43,940 bases of DNA, from positions 1 to 43,940 of the forward strand of contig CAMCZO010000010.1 of assembly GCA_945887955.1 (NCBI GenBank), given 5' to 3'. Below the pieces are notes generated by a model that was not told the origin of the DNA, ran no database searches, and saw only the letters and a program-made list of their open reading frames with translations. Of this stretch, positions 8,373 through 16,819 are shown in pieces. The first letter of the stretch is position 1; every line of letters begins with the position of its first letter. Origin of the DNA: Chitinophaga pinensis. GTDB taxonomy: Bacteria; Bacteroidota; Bacteroidia; B-17B0; Aurantibacillaceae. A program made the position numbers and the translations under genes.

Positions 8373-8446
8373 GCTCCTATAGCTCAGCCGGTTAGAGCAT
8401 CAGACTCATAATCTGAGGGTCCCTGGTTCGAGCCCAGGTGGGAGCA
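8373..8446 (+). tRNA. tRNA-Met(CAT), elongator type
   Basis: A full cloverleaf can be drawn: acceptor GCTCCTA with TGGGAGC (one T-G pair), D-stem GCTC/GAGC, anticodon stem TCAGA/TCTGA and loop CTCATAA with anticodon CAT at 8407-8409, and T-stem CCTGG/CCAGG with loop TTCGAGC. CCA is not encoded. The anticodon stem lacks the three G-C pairs of initiator tRNAs and the first acceptor pair is intact, so this is not the initiator. A lysidine-modified tRNA-Ile with CAT anticodon cannot be excluded by eye. Confidence 0.95.
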
Positions 8447-8455
8447 CTTCATAGG

Positions 8456-8489
8456 GAAGCACATCTAAAACGTTGTGCTTCTTTTTTTT
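8456..8489 (+). terminator. Rho-independent terminator of the tRNA
   Basis: GAAGCACA at 8456-8463 pairs with TGTGCTTC at 8474-8481, with a 10-base loop and an immediate run of eight T. It lies 10 nt after the tRNA. From the terminator to 8720 (about 230 bases) I see no convincing gene. Confidence 0.88.
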
Positions 8490-8720
8490 GCAACCTCCAG
8501 AAGCCTTATCATTTTTGAATATTAGCACTACTTCAGTATTGATTTTAGCGGTTCGATAAATTTAATTTCAAAAACTAATTTAGTACAAGTGGAAAAATTT
8601 AATTCTCTTTGATTGCTATTCATAATTAAGCATAAACTAATATTTTATGACTAACAGTATTTCTATTCTAAAATCAATTTTTTTCGTATTTCTATTAGTG
8701 AAGTCTCAAATTCTCAATAA

Positions 8721-8900
8721 CTACTTTCTTTTTATCGAATCTGTTTTTATTTGAACAGAATCATCTGTGTTTTCTAAAGTTGTTATCATGTTTAATTTTC
8801 CTGGAAACATTGACTCGTCTGATTGATTATCAGCTTCTGTTTTTTGTTGGCATGACGTTACAGTGATTAATAAAACGATTGCGAAATTTAATATTTTCAT
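8721..8900 (-). CDS. Small lipoprotein, 59 aa, coupled to the transketolase operon
   Basis: This short gene encodes [17 protein letters not shown] followed by a polar tail rich in Asp, Gln, Thr and Lys. Residues 1-17 are a lipoprotein signal peptide with Cys17 as the lipidation site, so the product should be an envelope lipoprotein. Its ATG at 8900-8898 overlaps the TGA of the preceding transketolase gene (8899-8897) in the ATGA arrangement, which suggests translational coupling. No known family is recognised. It is the last gene of the minus-strand run that starts at 12110. Confidence 0.75.
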   Translation of the reverse strand: MKILNFAIVLLITVTSCQQKTEADNQSDESMFPGKLNMITTLENTDDSVQIKTDSIKRK

Positions 8901-9856
8901 TTTTGTTTTCTTTTTAAAACTCGTTCAGCAGCAGATATTATATCTAAAGTGTCTAATCCATATTTTGTCATTAATTGGTCTGGTGTTCCGCTTTCTCCAA
9001 AAGAGTCGTTTACCGCTACATACTCTTGCGGCGTTGGCATTTCGCGGGATAATAATTGAGCGATACTATCTCCTAATCCACCATTCATCTGATGTTCTTC
9101 GGCAGTAACAACACATTTAGTTTTTTTTATCGATTTTAAAACAGCTAAATTATCAAGAGGTTTAATGGTGTGTATGTTAATTATTTCAGCACTAATTCCT
9201 TTTGCAGCTAATTGCTCAGCAGCTTCAATCGCTTTCCAAACTAAGTGTCCGGTGGCAATAATAGTAACATCAGTACCCTCGTTCAGTAAAATTGCTTTAC
9301 CGATTTCGAAGTTTTGGTCGGGCGCCGTAAAATTTGGAACAGATGGCCTTCCAAATCTTAAATAAACCGGGCCTATATATTTAGAAATTGCAATTGTAGC
9401 TGCTTTAGTTTGATTATAGTCGCATGGATTAATAACAACCATATGTGGAAGCATTTTCATTAAACCGATATCTTCTAAAATTTGGTGGGTTGCCCCGTCT
9501 TCGCCTAAAGTTAAGCCTGCATGTGAGGCACAAATTTTTACATTTTTATTAGAATATGCAATACTTTGTCGAATTTGATCATAAACTCTACCGGTACTAA
9601 AATTTGCAAAAGTACCTGTAAAAGGTATTTTTCCGCCAATGGTCAATCCTGCTGCAATGCCCATCATATTGGCTTCGGCAATTCCTATTTGAAAAAAACG
9701 ATTTGGAAATTCTTTTTCAAAGGCATCCATTTTTAAAGACCCTGTTAAGTCCGCACACAACGCTACTACTTGATCGTTTGATTTTCCTAGTTCTAATAGC
9801 CCAGCGCCAAAGCCCGAACGAGTGTCTTTTTTTTCAGTATAGCTATACTTTTTCAT
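8897..9856 (-). CDS. Transketolase, C-terminal subunit (split enzyme)
   Basis: This 319-residue protein carries the pyrimidine-binding and C-terminal transketolase domains. The Glu that activates the thiamine diphosphate ring is Glu61 in [11 protein letters not shown]. Downstream are [35 protein letters not shown] and PVYLRFGR, and then a C-terminal domain starting near [20 protein letters not shown]. It needs the N-terminal subunit at 11262-12110 to form an active enzyme of the pentose phosphate pathway. The two genes are not adjacent: the VWA gene lies between them, 2 nt upstream of this start. A DXP-synthase-like role is less likely given the THQ and RFGR context. Confidence 0.92.
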   Translation of the reverse strand: MKKYSYTEKKDTRSGFGAGLLELGKSNDQVVALCADLTGSLKMDAFEKEFPNRFFQIGIAEANMMGIAAGLTIGGKIPFTGTFANFSTGRVYDQIRQSIAYSNKNVKICASHAGLTLGEDGATHQILEDIGLMKMLPHMVVINPCDYNQTKAATIAISKYIGPVYLRFGRPSVPNFTAPDQNFEIGKAILLNEGTDVTIIATGHLVWKAIEAAEQLAAKGISAEIINIHTIKPLDNLAVLKSIKKTKCVVTAEEHQMNGGLGDSIAQLLSREMPTPQEYVAVNDSFGESGTPDQLMTKYGLDTLDIISAAERVLKRKQK

Positions 9857-9858
9857 TT

Positions 9859-11226
9859 TTAAAATAATCTAATTGTTTTTGGGGTACCAGATTTAACTTC
9901 AAAGTTTTGTTCAATTGTTTTAGTAGTTTCTTTTTCAAATCCATATCTATAAACAACTTTATATTTTCCTGGTTGTAAATATATCACTTCATTTTGTAAG
10001 GAATTATTAAAGTTGCAAACCCAATTTACAATTTTACCATCGTCGCAATAAATACTTCCAAATCCAAGATCTGGTTTATTAAATTGAACACTGCCACTCG
10101 AAGGAATTTTTATAAGGTTGGTGCTACTTTGTTTTATTTCAACATTTTTTAAATAAATACGGGGTAGTGTTAAAATTTCAAGGTCGTATTTTCCTACAAT
10201 ATATTTTTCTGTTTTGCCAAATTCTTGGGCAATTAATGTTTGCATTTCTCCGTTTTTTCTTACAATTGCAGTTGGATAATATTTATTTATCGCATCGTAT
10301 AAGTCTAATTTTAAAAAACCTTGTGGCGCGTCAAGTTTAATAATATTATGCTGGCCACGTATTATTGAAATATTTTTTTTTTCAAGAGGTGGAATGGTAT
10401 GTACAGTCAAATCATAAATTTTATCTGGATTAAGAATTAGTGTATCTGGTAATCCGCGATTATTTAAAGTATGAATGTAGTTGTATTTAGAAATATTTGT
10501 CCCTACTTCGTAAAAAGTCATATCTACATCTGTTTCAGTTGGGTTTTTAGATAGGTCAAGCAAATCTACTTCTACCGAGGTTTGAGATAGCGCTTCAATG
10601 AGAACTAAATTCAAAACGTCTTTAAAATTAGCTTCATTACTCACATCGTAAAATTTACCCATGCAAGCAAAAATATCAGCAAATTTAGCATCCAATCCAA
10701 CCCCAATGACAAAGGGCCTTAAATAAATTCCTTTTTTTTGCAGCATAGCGCTTACCTCACAAGGATTGCCATTGCATTCTTCTATGCCATCTGTAATCAA
10801 AATCACAATATTTCTGCAATGATTACAAGCTGTAAAATCATTTGCTGATTCGCCTAAGGAGTATGCAATTGGTGTTGTTCCAAGAGGTTCAAGTTGCTGA
10901 ATGCGTTGTTTTATTTTTAATGAATTTGTTTTTGCATCGGCAAAGGCCACTTCTAATTTACTGTCTTGACAATTCCTATCTGGTTTAAAAAAAGTAGTGT
11001 GTCCATAACATCTTAATGCTAACTCTAAATTTGAAATATTTTCGAGGCTGTCTAAAAATTCTCCCATTACTTTTTTGGCGACCTCAATTTTAATATCACT
11101 TTTCCATGGGGCATACATGCTATAAGAATCGTCAAAAATAAAAAGAATACGATTGGTGATTTGAGATTTAAAAGAATAACAGAACAAAGTCAATATCGAA
11201 ATGAAAACTATAAATCGTTTATTCAT
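9859..11226 (-). CDS. Exported VWA-domain protein between transketolase halves
   Basis: This 455-residue protein starts with a signal peptide ([19 protein letters not shown]). A von Willebrand A domain follows with a complete metal-ion-dependent adhesion site: Asp32-x-Ser34-x-Ser36 in FDDSYSM, the Thr of GTTPIAYS at 117-118, and Asp146 in LITDGIEEC. Several Cys in residues 73-156 suggest disulfides in the periplasm or at the surface. The C-terminal half looks like tandem beta-sandwich modules, ending in [16 protein letters not shown], as in carboxypeptidase-regulatory-like domains. The role is unknown. It lies 35 nt after the transketolase N-subunit and 2 nt before the C-subunit, so it is very likely co-transcribed with both. 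Confidence 0.88.
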   Translation of the reverse strand: MNKRFIVFISILTLFCYSFKSQITNRILFIFDDSYSMYAPWKSDIKIEVAKKVMGEFLDSLENISNLELALRCYGHTTFFKPDRNCQDSKLEVAFADAKTNSLKIKQRIQQLEPLGTTPIAYSLGESANDFTACNHCRNIVILITDGIEECNGNPCEVSAMLQKKGIYLRPFVIGVGLDAKFADIFACMGKFYDVSNEANFKDVLNLVLIEALSQTSVEVDLLDLSKNPTETDVDMTFYEVGTNISKYNYIHTLNNRGLPDTLILNPDKIYDLTVHTIPPLEKKNISIIRGQHNIIKLDAPQGFLKLDLYDAINKYYPTAIVRKNGEMQTLIAQEFGKTEKYIVGKYDLEILTLPRIYLKNVEIKQSSTNLIKIPSSGSVQFNKPDLGFGSIYCDDGKIVNWVCNFNNSLQNEVIYLQPGKYKVVYRYGFEKETTKTIEQNFEVKSGTPKTIRLF

Positions 11227-11261
11227 ATTAATTTATTAGCTAGGTTATAGCTTATATTAAT

Positions 11262-12110
11262 TTAATAGTCTTTTAAAGATGAAGGAAGCTGAGCAAGAGC
11301 ACTTACTAGTTGTTCGTCGTTAGGTGCAGAGCCATGCCATTTATGAGTGCCCATCATATAATCTACACCCATTCCCATTTCAGTTTTCATAATAATTACA
11401 ATAGGTTTCCCTTTGCCTAAAAAACTTTTAGCAAGTGTTAATGTTGCAATTACTTGCTCTATTTCATTCCCATTTTCATTTTCAAAAACAGTCCAGCCAA
11501 ATGCTTCAAATTTAGATTTTAAATTGCCTAAGGAAAGAACATTTTCAACATCACCATCTATTTGTCGACCGTTATAATCAATAGTGGCAATATAATTATC
11601 AACACAATTAGCAGCAGCATAAATTGCCGCTTCCCATATTTGCCCTTCTTGTAATTCGCCATCACCATGTAAACTGAAAATAACCCCTTTATCGTTGTTT
11701 AATTTTTTAGCCAAAGCCGCACCAATAGATACACTCATGCCTTGACCAAGAGAGCCACTTGCAATTCTCACACCTGGCAAGCCCTCGTGAGTTGTAGGAT
11801 GGCCTTGTAAACGCGAATTTAATTTACGAAAAGTGATTAATTCTTCAACAGGAAAATACCCACTACGAGCTAAAACACTATAAAAAACAGGACTAATATG
11901 GCCATTACTTAAAAAAAATAAATCTTCATTGACGCCATTCATATTAAAGTTATTTGGGTCATGTTTTAAAATTGATTTGTAAAGAGCAATCATGTATTCA
12001 ACACAACCTAGCGATCCTCCAGGATGACCGGAATTTACTGCATGTACCATTCTTACAATATCTCTTCTTACTTGCACGCATAAGTTTTTTAACTCTTCAG
12101 TATTGTTCAT
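11262..12110 (-). CDS. Transketolase, N-terminal subunit (split enzyme)
   Basis: This 282-residue protein is the diphosphate-binding half of a split transketolase. The thiamine diphosphate/metal motif starts at GDGELQEGQIWEAA (Gly149) and ends at TIDYNG near residue 180. Family markers are NSGHPGGSLGCVEYM, FFLSNGHISPVFYSVLA, LQGHPTTHEGLPGV and GSLGQGMS. The last stretch (GMGVDYMMGTHKWHGSAP) contains the conserved His that contacts the substrate. It is the first gene of a minus-strand operon with a likely promoter at 12152-12180. Confidence 0.93.
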   Translation of the reverse strand: MNNTEELKNLCVQVRRDIVRMVHAVNSGHPGGSLGCVEYMIALYKSILKHDPNNFNMNGVNEDLFFLSNGHISPVFYSVLARSGYFPVEELITFRKLNSRLQGHPTTHEGLPGVRIASGSLGQGMSVSIGAALAKKLNNDKGVIFSLHGDGELQEGQIWEAAIYAAANCVDNYIATIDYNGRQIDGDVENVLSLGNLKSKFEAFGWTVFENENGNEIEQVIATLTLAKSFLGKGKPIVIIMKTEMGMGVDYMMGTHKWHGSAPNDEQLVSALAQLPSSLKDY

Positions 12111-12151
12111 GGTTTGGAATATTTAAAAGCAATTAAAGGTCTTCAGTCCGT

Positions 12152-12180
12152 CAAAATTAACATTTGAGGCTTGCTTCCAA
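12152..12180 (-). promoter_or_regulatory. Probable promoter of the transketolase-VWA operon
   Basis: On the minus strand, TTG (12180-12178) is followed after 18 bases by TAATTTTG (12159-12152). A second TTG gives a 21-base spacer. The leader to the ATG at 12110 would be about 38 nt. Confidence 0.45.
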
Positions 12181-12263
12181 CAATAATGTTGATAATAAGA
12201 CAACGATGTTAAAAACTCTAATTTTTTTAGGTTAAAACACAATCAATAACTTTGTTAGATTAG

Positions 12264-12271
12264 TATCTTTG
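12264..12271 (+). promoter_or_regulatory. -7 element of ychF
   Basis: TATCTTTG matches TAnnTTTG exactly and ends 30 nt before the ATG at 12302. No -33 TTG at the normal spacing was found. Confidence 0.45.
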
Positions 12272-12301
12272 CAAATTAATTTAAAAACTTTCTTAATTAA
12301 T

Positions 12302-13402
12302 ATGGCCTTAAAATGCGGAATAGTTGGTTTGCCTAATGTTGGAAAATCTACTTTGTTTAACTGTTTGAGTAATGCTAAGGCACAAGCTGCAAATTTTCCT
12401 TTTTGCACTATCGATCCAAATGTTGGAACCACAACCGTTCCTGATGAGAGAATGACAAAACTTTCTGAAATAGTTAAGCCTCAAAATATAATACCTACAA
12501 CTGTAGAAATTGTAGATATTGCTGGCTTAGTAAAAGGAGCAAGTAAAGGCGAAGGTTTAGGAAATAAATTTTTAGGAAATATTCGAGAGTGTGATGCTAT
12601 TTTGCATGTTTTGCGTTGTTTTGACGACGACAATGTTGTGCACGTTGACGGGCATGTAAATCCAGTTAAAGACAAAGAAATAATAGATACTGAATTGCAA
12701 TTAAAAGATTTGGAAAGCGTTGAAAGTAAAATGAAAAAATTTGAAAAAATGGCAAAAGTTGGTTCAGATAAAGAATCGGTTAAAACATTTGCCACTTTAT
12801 CAAAATTAAAATCGACATTAGAAAGTGGACAATCAGCGAGAGCTTGCTCTTTAGAAGATAACGAATTGCCTTATATTGCCGATTTGCACCTTCTTACAAT
12901 AAAACCAGTTGTTTATGTTTGTAATGTTGATGAAGCTTCTGCAAAAACCGGTAATCATCATGTTACCGCAGTTATTGAAGCAGTAAAAAATGAAGCGGCA
13001 GAAATCTTAATTATTACTGCGCAAATGGAAAGCGAAATAGCAGCATTAGAAACCTATGAAGAAAAACAAATGTTTTTAGCTGATATGGGTTTAGATGAAC
13101 CGGGAGTTAATAAACTGATAAAATCTGCATATAAATTATTAAAACTTGAAACTTATTTTACTGCAGGTGTTAAAGAGGTTAGAGCTTGGACCATTACCAA
13201 AGGCATGAAAGCGCCTCAAGCAGCAGGGGTTATCCATACCGATTTTGAAAAAGGATTTATAAAAGCTGAGGTAATTGCTTATAACGATTTTATTACCCTT
13301 GGCTCTGAAGCAGCTTGCCGCGATGCAGGAAAATTAAAGATAGAAGGAAAAGATTATGTTGTGAATGATGGTGATGTGATGCATTTTAGATTTAACGTTT
13401 AA
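12302..13402 (+). CDS. ychF: Redox-regulated ATPase YchF (OLA1 family)
   Basis: YchF is a ribosome-associated P-loop protein that hydrolyses ATP in preference to GTP. I start at the ATG at 12302 (366 aa, MALKCGIVGLPNVGKST), because the TTG frame start at 12269 overlaps the -7 element. The P-loop is GLPNVGKS at residues 9-16, followed by FPFCTIDPNVG. DIAGLVKGAS is the Walker B region, and NVDE replaces the NKxD of true GTPases. A coiled-coil insert (residues about 125-200) and a C-terminal TGS domain (from VRAWTITKGMKAPQAAGVIH) are present. The AIM24-like gene follows 6 nt later. Confidence 0.96.
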   Translation: MALKCGIVGLPNVGKSTLFNCLSNAKAQAANFPFCTIDPNVGTTTVPDERMTKLSEIVKPQNIIPTTVEIVDIAGLVKGASKGEGLGNKFLGNIRECDAILHVLRCFDDDNVVHVDGHVNPVKDKEIIDTELQLKDLESVESKMKKFEKMAKVGSDKESVKTFATLSKLKSTLESGQSARACSLEDNELPYIADLHLLTIKPVVYVCNVDEASAKTGNHHVTAVIEAVKNEAAEILIITAQMESEIAALETYEEKQMFLADMGLDEPGVNKLIKSAYKLLKLETYFTAGVKEVRAWTITKGMKAPQAAGVIHTDFEKGFIKAEVIAYNDFITLGSEAACRDAGKLKIEGKDYVVNDGDVMHFRFNV

Positions 13403-13408
13403 TTTTTT

Positions 13409-14191
13409 ATGAATAATCACGAAATCGATTTTAAAATATTTGGAGAAGAACTTCAATGTGTAGAAATTGAATTAGACCCAAACGAATCAGTAATTGCAGA
13501 GCCGGGTAGCTTTATGATGATGACTGATGGTATTGAAATGCAAACCATGTTTGGTGATGGATCGAAAAATGAAGGTTTTTTAGGGAAATTATTTACGGCT
13601 GGTAAACGAATGCTTACTGGCGAAAGTTTATTCATGACGGTGTATACTAATTTGACTAATCAAAAAAGACAAATAACTTTCGCAGGCCCCTATACAGGAA
13701 AAATAATTCCCTTAGATTTAAATAAATTGGGGGGTAAAATAATTTGTCAAAAAGATAGTTTTTTATGTGCCGCAAAAGGCGTTTCAATTGGTATTGAATT
13801 TCAACGAAAATTAGGCACAGGCTTATTTGGAGGCGAAGGCTTTATTATGCAAAAATTAGAAGGAGACGGCTTAGCTTTTGTTCATTCTGGTGGTTATGTA
13901 ATTGAAAAAACATTAGCAGTAGGCGAACTTTTAAAAATAGATACTGGCTGTTTGGTAGCATTTACAACTGATGTAGATTATGATATACAATTTGTTAAAG
14001 GCGTTAAAAATGTTATTTTTGGAGGCGAAGGTATGTTTTATGCTGCCCTTCGTGGACCAGGAAAAGTGTGGATTCAATCTTTGCCCATTAGTCGTTTAGC
14101 AAGCAGAATAATGTCTTATGGTTCTGGTGTTGGAAGAAAAGAAGAGGGGAGTATATTGGGAGGAATTGGAAATTTATTGGATGGGGATTAA
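13409..14191 (+). CDS. AIM24 / TIGR00266 family protein
   Basis: This 260-residue protein matches the TIGR00266 family (AIM24 domain). Signs are the opening IDFKIFGEELQCVEIELDPNE, the motif EPGSFMMMTDGIEMQT, a Gly-rich middle (GTGLFGGEGFIMQKLEGDG), and the Gly-rich C-terminal segment (GGEGMFYAALRGPGKVWIQSLP). The fold is a trefoil of beta strands. The function in bacteria is not established; the mitochondrial homologue affects inner-membrane organisation. It starts 6 nt after ychF and is followed by parE, so it probably shares a transcript with ychF. Confidence 0.9.
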   Translation: MNNHEIDFKIFGEELQCVEIELDPNESVIAEPGSFMMMTDGIEMQTMFGDGSKNEGFLGKLFTAGKRMLTGESLFMTVYTNLTNQKRQITFAGPYTGKIIPLDLNKLGGKIICQKDSFLCAAKGVSIGIEFQRKLGTGLFGGEGFIMQKLEGDGLAFVHSGGYVIEKTLAVGELLKIDTGCLVAFTTDVDYDIQFVKGVKNVIFGGEGMFYAALRGPGKVWIQSLPISRLASRIMSYGSGVGRKEEGSILGGIGNLLDGD

Positions 14192-14229
14192 TTAAAATAT
14201 TTTAAATATTGAAAAAGAAATAATTAAAA

Positions 14230-16086
14230 ATGGCAAAATCAAATTATACAGAAGATAATATTCGGTCATTAGATTGGAAAGAGCACATCAGAACCAGACC
14301 CGGCATGTATATTGGTAAATTGGGTGATGGTAGTGCATTCGACGATGGAATATATGTGTTATTAAAGGAGGTCATGGATAATTGCATCGACGAATTTATG
14401 ATGGGCGAGGGGAATAAAATCGAAATTAATGTAAAAGAGGGGGTTGTTTCTATTCGCGATTATGGCAGAGGAATTCCATTAGGTAAAGTTGTTGAGGTTG
14501 TTTCTAAAATGAATACAGGTGGAAAATATGATAGCGAAGCATTTAAAAAATCAATTGGATTAAATGGGGTAGGAACTAAAGCAGTAAATGCATTATCTAT
14601 CAATTTTAAAGTAACTGCTTTTCGAGATGGGCAATCTAAAACAGCCGAATTTAGTAAAGGAGAATTAATAAAAGAGCATAAATTAACTTCCTCAAATGAA
14701 AAAAATGGAACGCTGGTAGATTTTAGGCCTGATGATACCATCTTTAAAAAGTATCATTTTGTTCATGAATATTTAGATAGAATGATTTGGAATTATGCTT
14801 TTTTAAATACCGGTTTAAAACTGTATTTAAATAAACAAGAATATAAGTCAGATAATGGTTTAAAAGATTTATTAGAAAAAAATATTACCGGCGAAATTAT
14901 TTATCCTATTATTCACTTAAGGGGAGAGGATATTGAATTAGCAATAACTCATAGTAATGAGCATTATAGTGAAGAATATTATAGTTACGTTAATGGCCAA
15001 TATACTACTCAAGGTGGCACTCACCAAGTCGCTTTTCGCGAAGCGCTTGTTAAAACCATTCGCGAATTTTATAAAAAAGAGTTTGAACCATCTGATGTAA
15101 GAAAATCAATTGTTGCAGCAATTTCTATAAAAGTTCAAGAGCCAATTTTTGAATCACAAACAAAAACAAAATTAGGTTCTTCAGAAATCGCTCCAGGTGG
15201 TCAAAGTGTTCGAAGTTTTGTAAACGATTTTATAAAACAGCACTTAGATAATTTTTTGCATAAAAATCCTGAAACAGCTAAAGCAATTGAACTTAAAATT
15301 ATAGCTAACGAACGCGAAAGAAAAGAATTATCGGGCATTCAAAAATTAGCTCGTGAGCGCGCCAAAAAATCGTCGCTTCATAATAAAAAATTACGCGATT
15401 GTAGAACTCATTTAGATGATGTGAAAGATATTCGTAGGTTAGAAACAACCTTGTTTATTTGTGAGGGAGATTCGGCAAGCGGTTCTATTACAAAAACTCG
15501 CGATGTAAATACTCAGGCTGTATTTAGTTTAAAAGGAAAGCCCCTAAATTGTTTTGGCTTAGGCAAAAAAGTAGTTTATGAAAATGAAGAGTTTAATTTG
15601 CTCCAATCGGCTTTAAATATAGAGGATGGCCTAGAAGAATTAAGATATAATAATGTTGTTATTGCTACCGATGCAGACGTTGATGGCATGCATATTCGAT
15701 TATTATTGCTTACTTTTTTTCTTCAGTTTTTTCCAGATTTAGTAAAGAGTAATCATGTAAAGATTTTACAAACCCCTTTGTTTAGAGTAAGAAATAAAAA
15801 AGAAACAGCTTATTGTTATAGCGATCAAGAAAGAAAGGCAGCCATTGCAAAATTAGGGCCAAAACCAGAAATCACAAGGTTTAAAGGACTTGGAGAAATA
15901 TCGCCAGATGAATTTAAACATTTTATTGGAAAAGACATTCGTTTGGAACCAGTATTACTTGATCAAAAATCTAGTATTAGCGAGTTGTTAAATTACTATA
16001 TGGGCAAAAACACACAGGGCCGCCAAGATTTTATAATTGATAACCTAAGAGTTGAAAAAGACCTAGAAGAAGCGCTGGTAAGTTAA
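14230..16086 (+). CDS. parE: DNA topoisomerase IV subunit B
   Basis: This is the ATPase subunit of a type IIA topoisomerase. Its 618 residues match Bacteroidota ParE; I assign ParE and not GyrB partly because parC lies downstream. The GHKL ATPase has [10 protein letters not shown] (Mg-binding Asn), DYGRGIPLG and [14 protein letters not shown]. The TOPRIM domain has [12 protein letters not shown] and the acidic triad [19 protein letters not shown]. The EGDSASGS spelling differs from the EGDSAGGS usual in GyrB. The C-terminal ends at [18 protein letters not shown] without the extra GyrB domain. ParC is 3.6 kb downstream, after three exported-protein genes. Confidence 0.94.
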   Translation: MAKSNYTEDNIRSLDWKEHIRTRPGMYIGKLGDGSAFDDGIYVLLKEVMDNCIDEFMMGEGNKIEINVKEGVVSIRDYGRGIPLGKVVEVVSKMNTGGKYDSEAFKKSIGLNGVGTKAVNALSINFKVTAFRDGQSKTAEFSKGELIKEHKLTSSNEKNGTLVDFRPDDTIFKKYHFVHEYLDRMIWNYAFLNTGLKLYLNKQEYKSDNGLKDLLEKNITGEIIYPIIHLRGEDIELAITHSNEHYSEEYYSYVNGQYTTQGGTHQVAFREALVKTIREFYKKEFEPSDVRKSIVAAISIKVQEPIFESQTKTKLGSSEIAPGGQSVRSFVNDFIKQHLDNFLHKNPETAKAIELKIIANERERKELSGIQKLARERAKKSSLHNKKLRDCRTHLDDVKDIRRLETTLFICEGDSASGSITKTRDVNTQAVFSLKGKPLNCFGLGKKVVYENEEFNLLQSALNIEDGLEELRYNNVVIATDADVDGMHIRLLLLTFFLQFFPDLVKSNHVKILQTPLFRVRNKKETAYCYSDQERKAAIAKLGPKPEITRFKGLGEISPDEFKHFIGKDIRLEPVLLDQKSSISELLNYYMGKNTQGRQDFIIDNLRVEKDLEEALVS

Positions 16087-16130
16087 AATTTATTAATTGT
16101 TAAAATAATGTCCTATTTCAAAAAAAAAAG

Positions 16131-16138
16131 TATATTTG
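16131..16138 (+). promoter_or_regulatory. -7 element for the LPP20 cassette
   Basis: TATATTTG matches the -7 consensus and ends 32 nt before the ATG at 16171. No TTG is present at -33 spacing. It suggests that the cassette is transcribed separately from parE. Confidence 0.4.
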
Positions 16139-16170
16139 ATTATTATTTATATTAATCTAAAAATTAATTT

Positions 16171-16746
16171 ATGAAAAAAGTAACATTGTTTTTATTACCT
16201 ATTATTGCTTCTTTATTTATTGTAAGTTGCAAGTCAAAAAAACCTGCATCAATTCAAAAAGAAAATGGGTCTCAGGAATTATCAATTCCTTTTAGTTCAA
16301 AGGAATTTCAAACTGATAATGAAAATTTTAGAGAAGCTAAATCTGGAAATTCGCCAGATATGAGTTTCGCCGAAGATATTGCCCTTACGTCTGCTAAAGG
16401 ACAGATGGCCAGTAACATAAATTCTAAAATAAAAAAGTCTATAGATATATATAAAAAAGGTTATAATGCCGGTGGTGGTAAGGATTTTGAAAGTAAGCAA
16501 GAAGGATGGCAAAGAGAGATCACAGAATTAACTATGTCAAATATTAAAGTAATTGGAAAAAAGTTTTTTAAAGAAACCGATGGATCTTTTACTGCATGGA
16601 TTGCTATTGAAGCTAACAAAAAAGAAATTTTCGAAAGTTTAATATCTAAAGTATCTTCAGAATCAAAATCAAGAGTTGATTTTGATGAAAAAAAATATAA
16701 AGAAGATATTGCAAAAGAATTTAGTGACTATCAAAAAACAAACTAA
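16171..16746 (+). CDS. LPP20-like lipoprotein, first gene of an exported-protein cassette
   Basis: This 191-residue lipoprotein has a signal peptide and lipobox (MKKVTLFLLPIIASLFIVSC). The mature part shows the pattern of LPP20/FlgO-type domains: an Ala-rich helix (FAEDIALTSAKGQMASNINS) and later ITELTMSNIKVIGKKFFKETDG leading to the strand FTAWIAIEANKKEIFESL. Such domains are known from outer-membrane-associated proteins of flagellar and curli-like systems, but no such system is visible here. It lies between parE and parC. A strong terminator follows the gene. The family assignment is by pattern only; the envelope location is firmer than the function. Confidence 0.75.
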   Translation: MKKVTLFLLPIIASLFIVSCKSKKPASIQKENGSQELSIPFSSKEFQTDNENFREAKSGNSPDMSFAEDIALTSAKGQMASNINSKIKKSIDIYKKGYNAGGGKDFESKQEGWQREITELTMSNIKVIGKKFFKETDGSFTAWIAIEANKKEIFESLISKVSSESKSRVDFDEKKYKEDIAKEFSDYQKTN

Positions 16747-16770
16747 ACTATAGACTTAAATATTTTAATT

Positions 16771-16798
16771 AAAACCCTAAATAATTAGGGTTTTTTTT
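16771..16798 (+). terminator. Rho-independent terminator or attenuator inside the cassette
   Basis: AAAACCCTAA at 16771-16780 and TTAGGGTTTT at 16785-16794 form a 10-bp stem with a 4-base loop, and T continues to 16798. It sits 24 nt after the 16171 gene and only 21 nt before the next gene's start. Confidence 0.88.
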
Positions 16799-16819
16799 AT
16801 CACTTTTATTATTTTATAA

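Noticed and set aside
8373..8446. Initiator tRNA
   Set aside because: The anticodon stem is TCAGA/TCTGA without three consecutive G-C pairs, and the acceptor has a normal first pair.
8490..8720. Possible degenerate gene or integrated-element remnant downstream of the tRNA
   Set aside because: Only a frame of about 32 codons is present on the minus strand, with no recognisable motif, and there is no repeat of the tRNA 3' end that would mark an attachment site.
8863..9108. Plus-strand frame of 81 codons
   Set aside because: It lies antisense to the transketolase C-subunit and the small lipoprotein, which have clear protein signatures.
12481..12795. Minus-strand frame of 104 codons
   Set aside because: It is antisense to ychF, whose P-loop and TGS domains are unmistakable.
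14460..14741. Minus-strand frame of 93 codons
   Set aside because: It is antisense to the ATPase domain of parE; the composition mirrors that of the coding strand.
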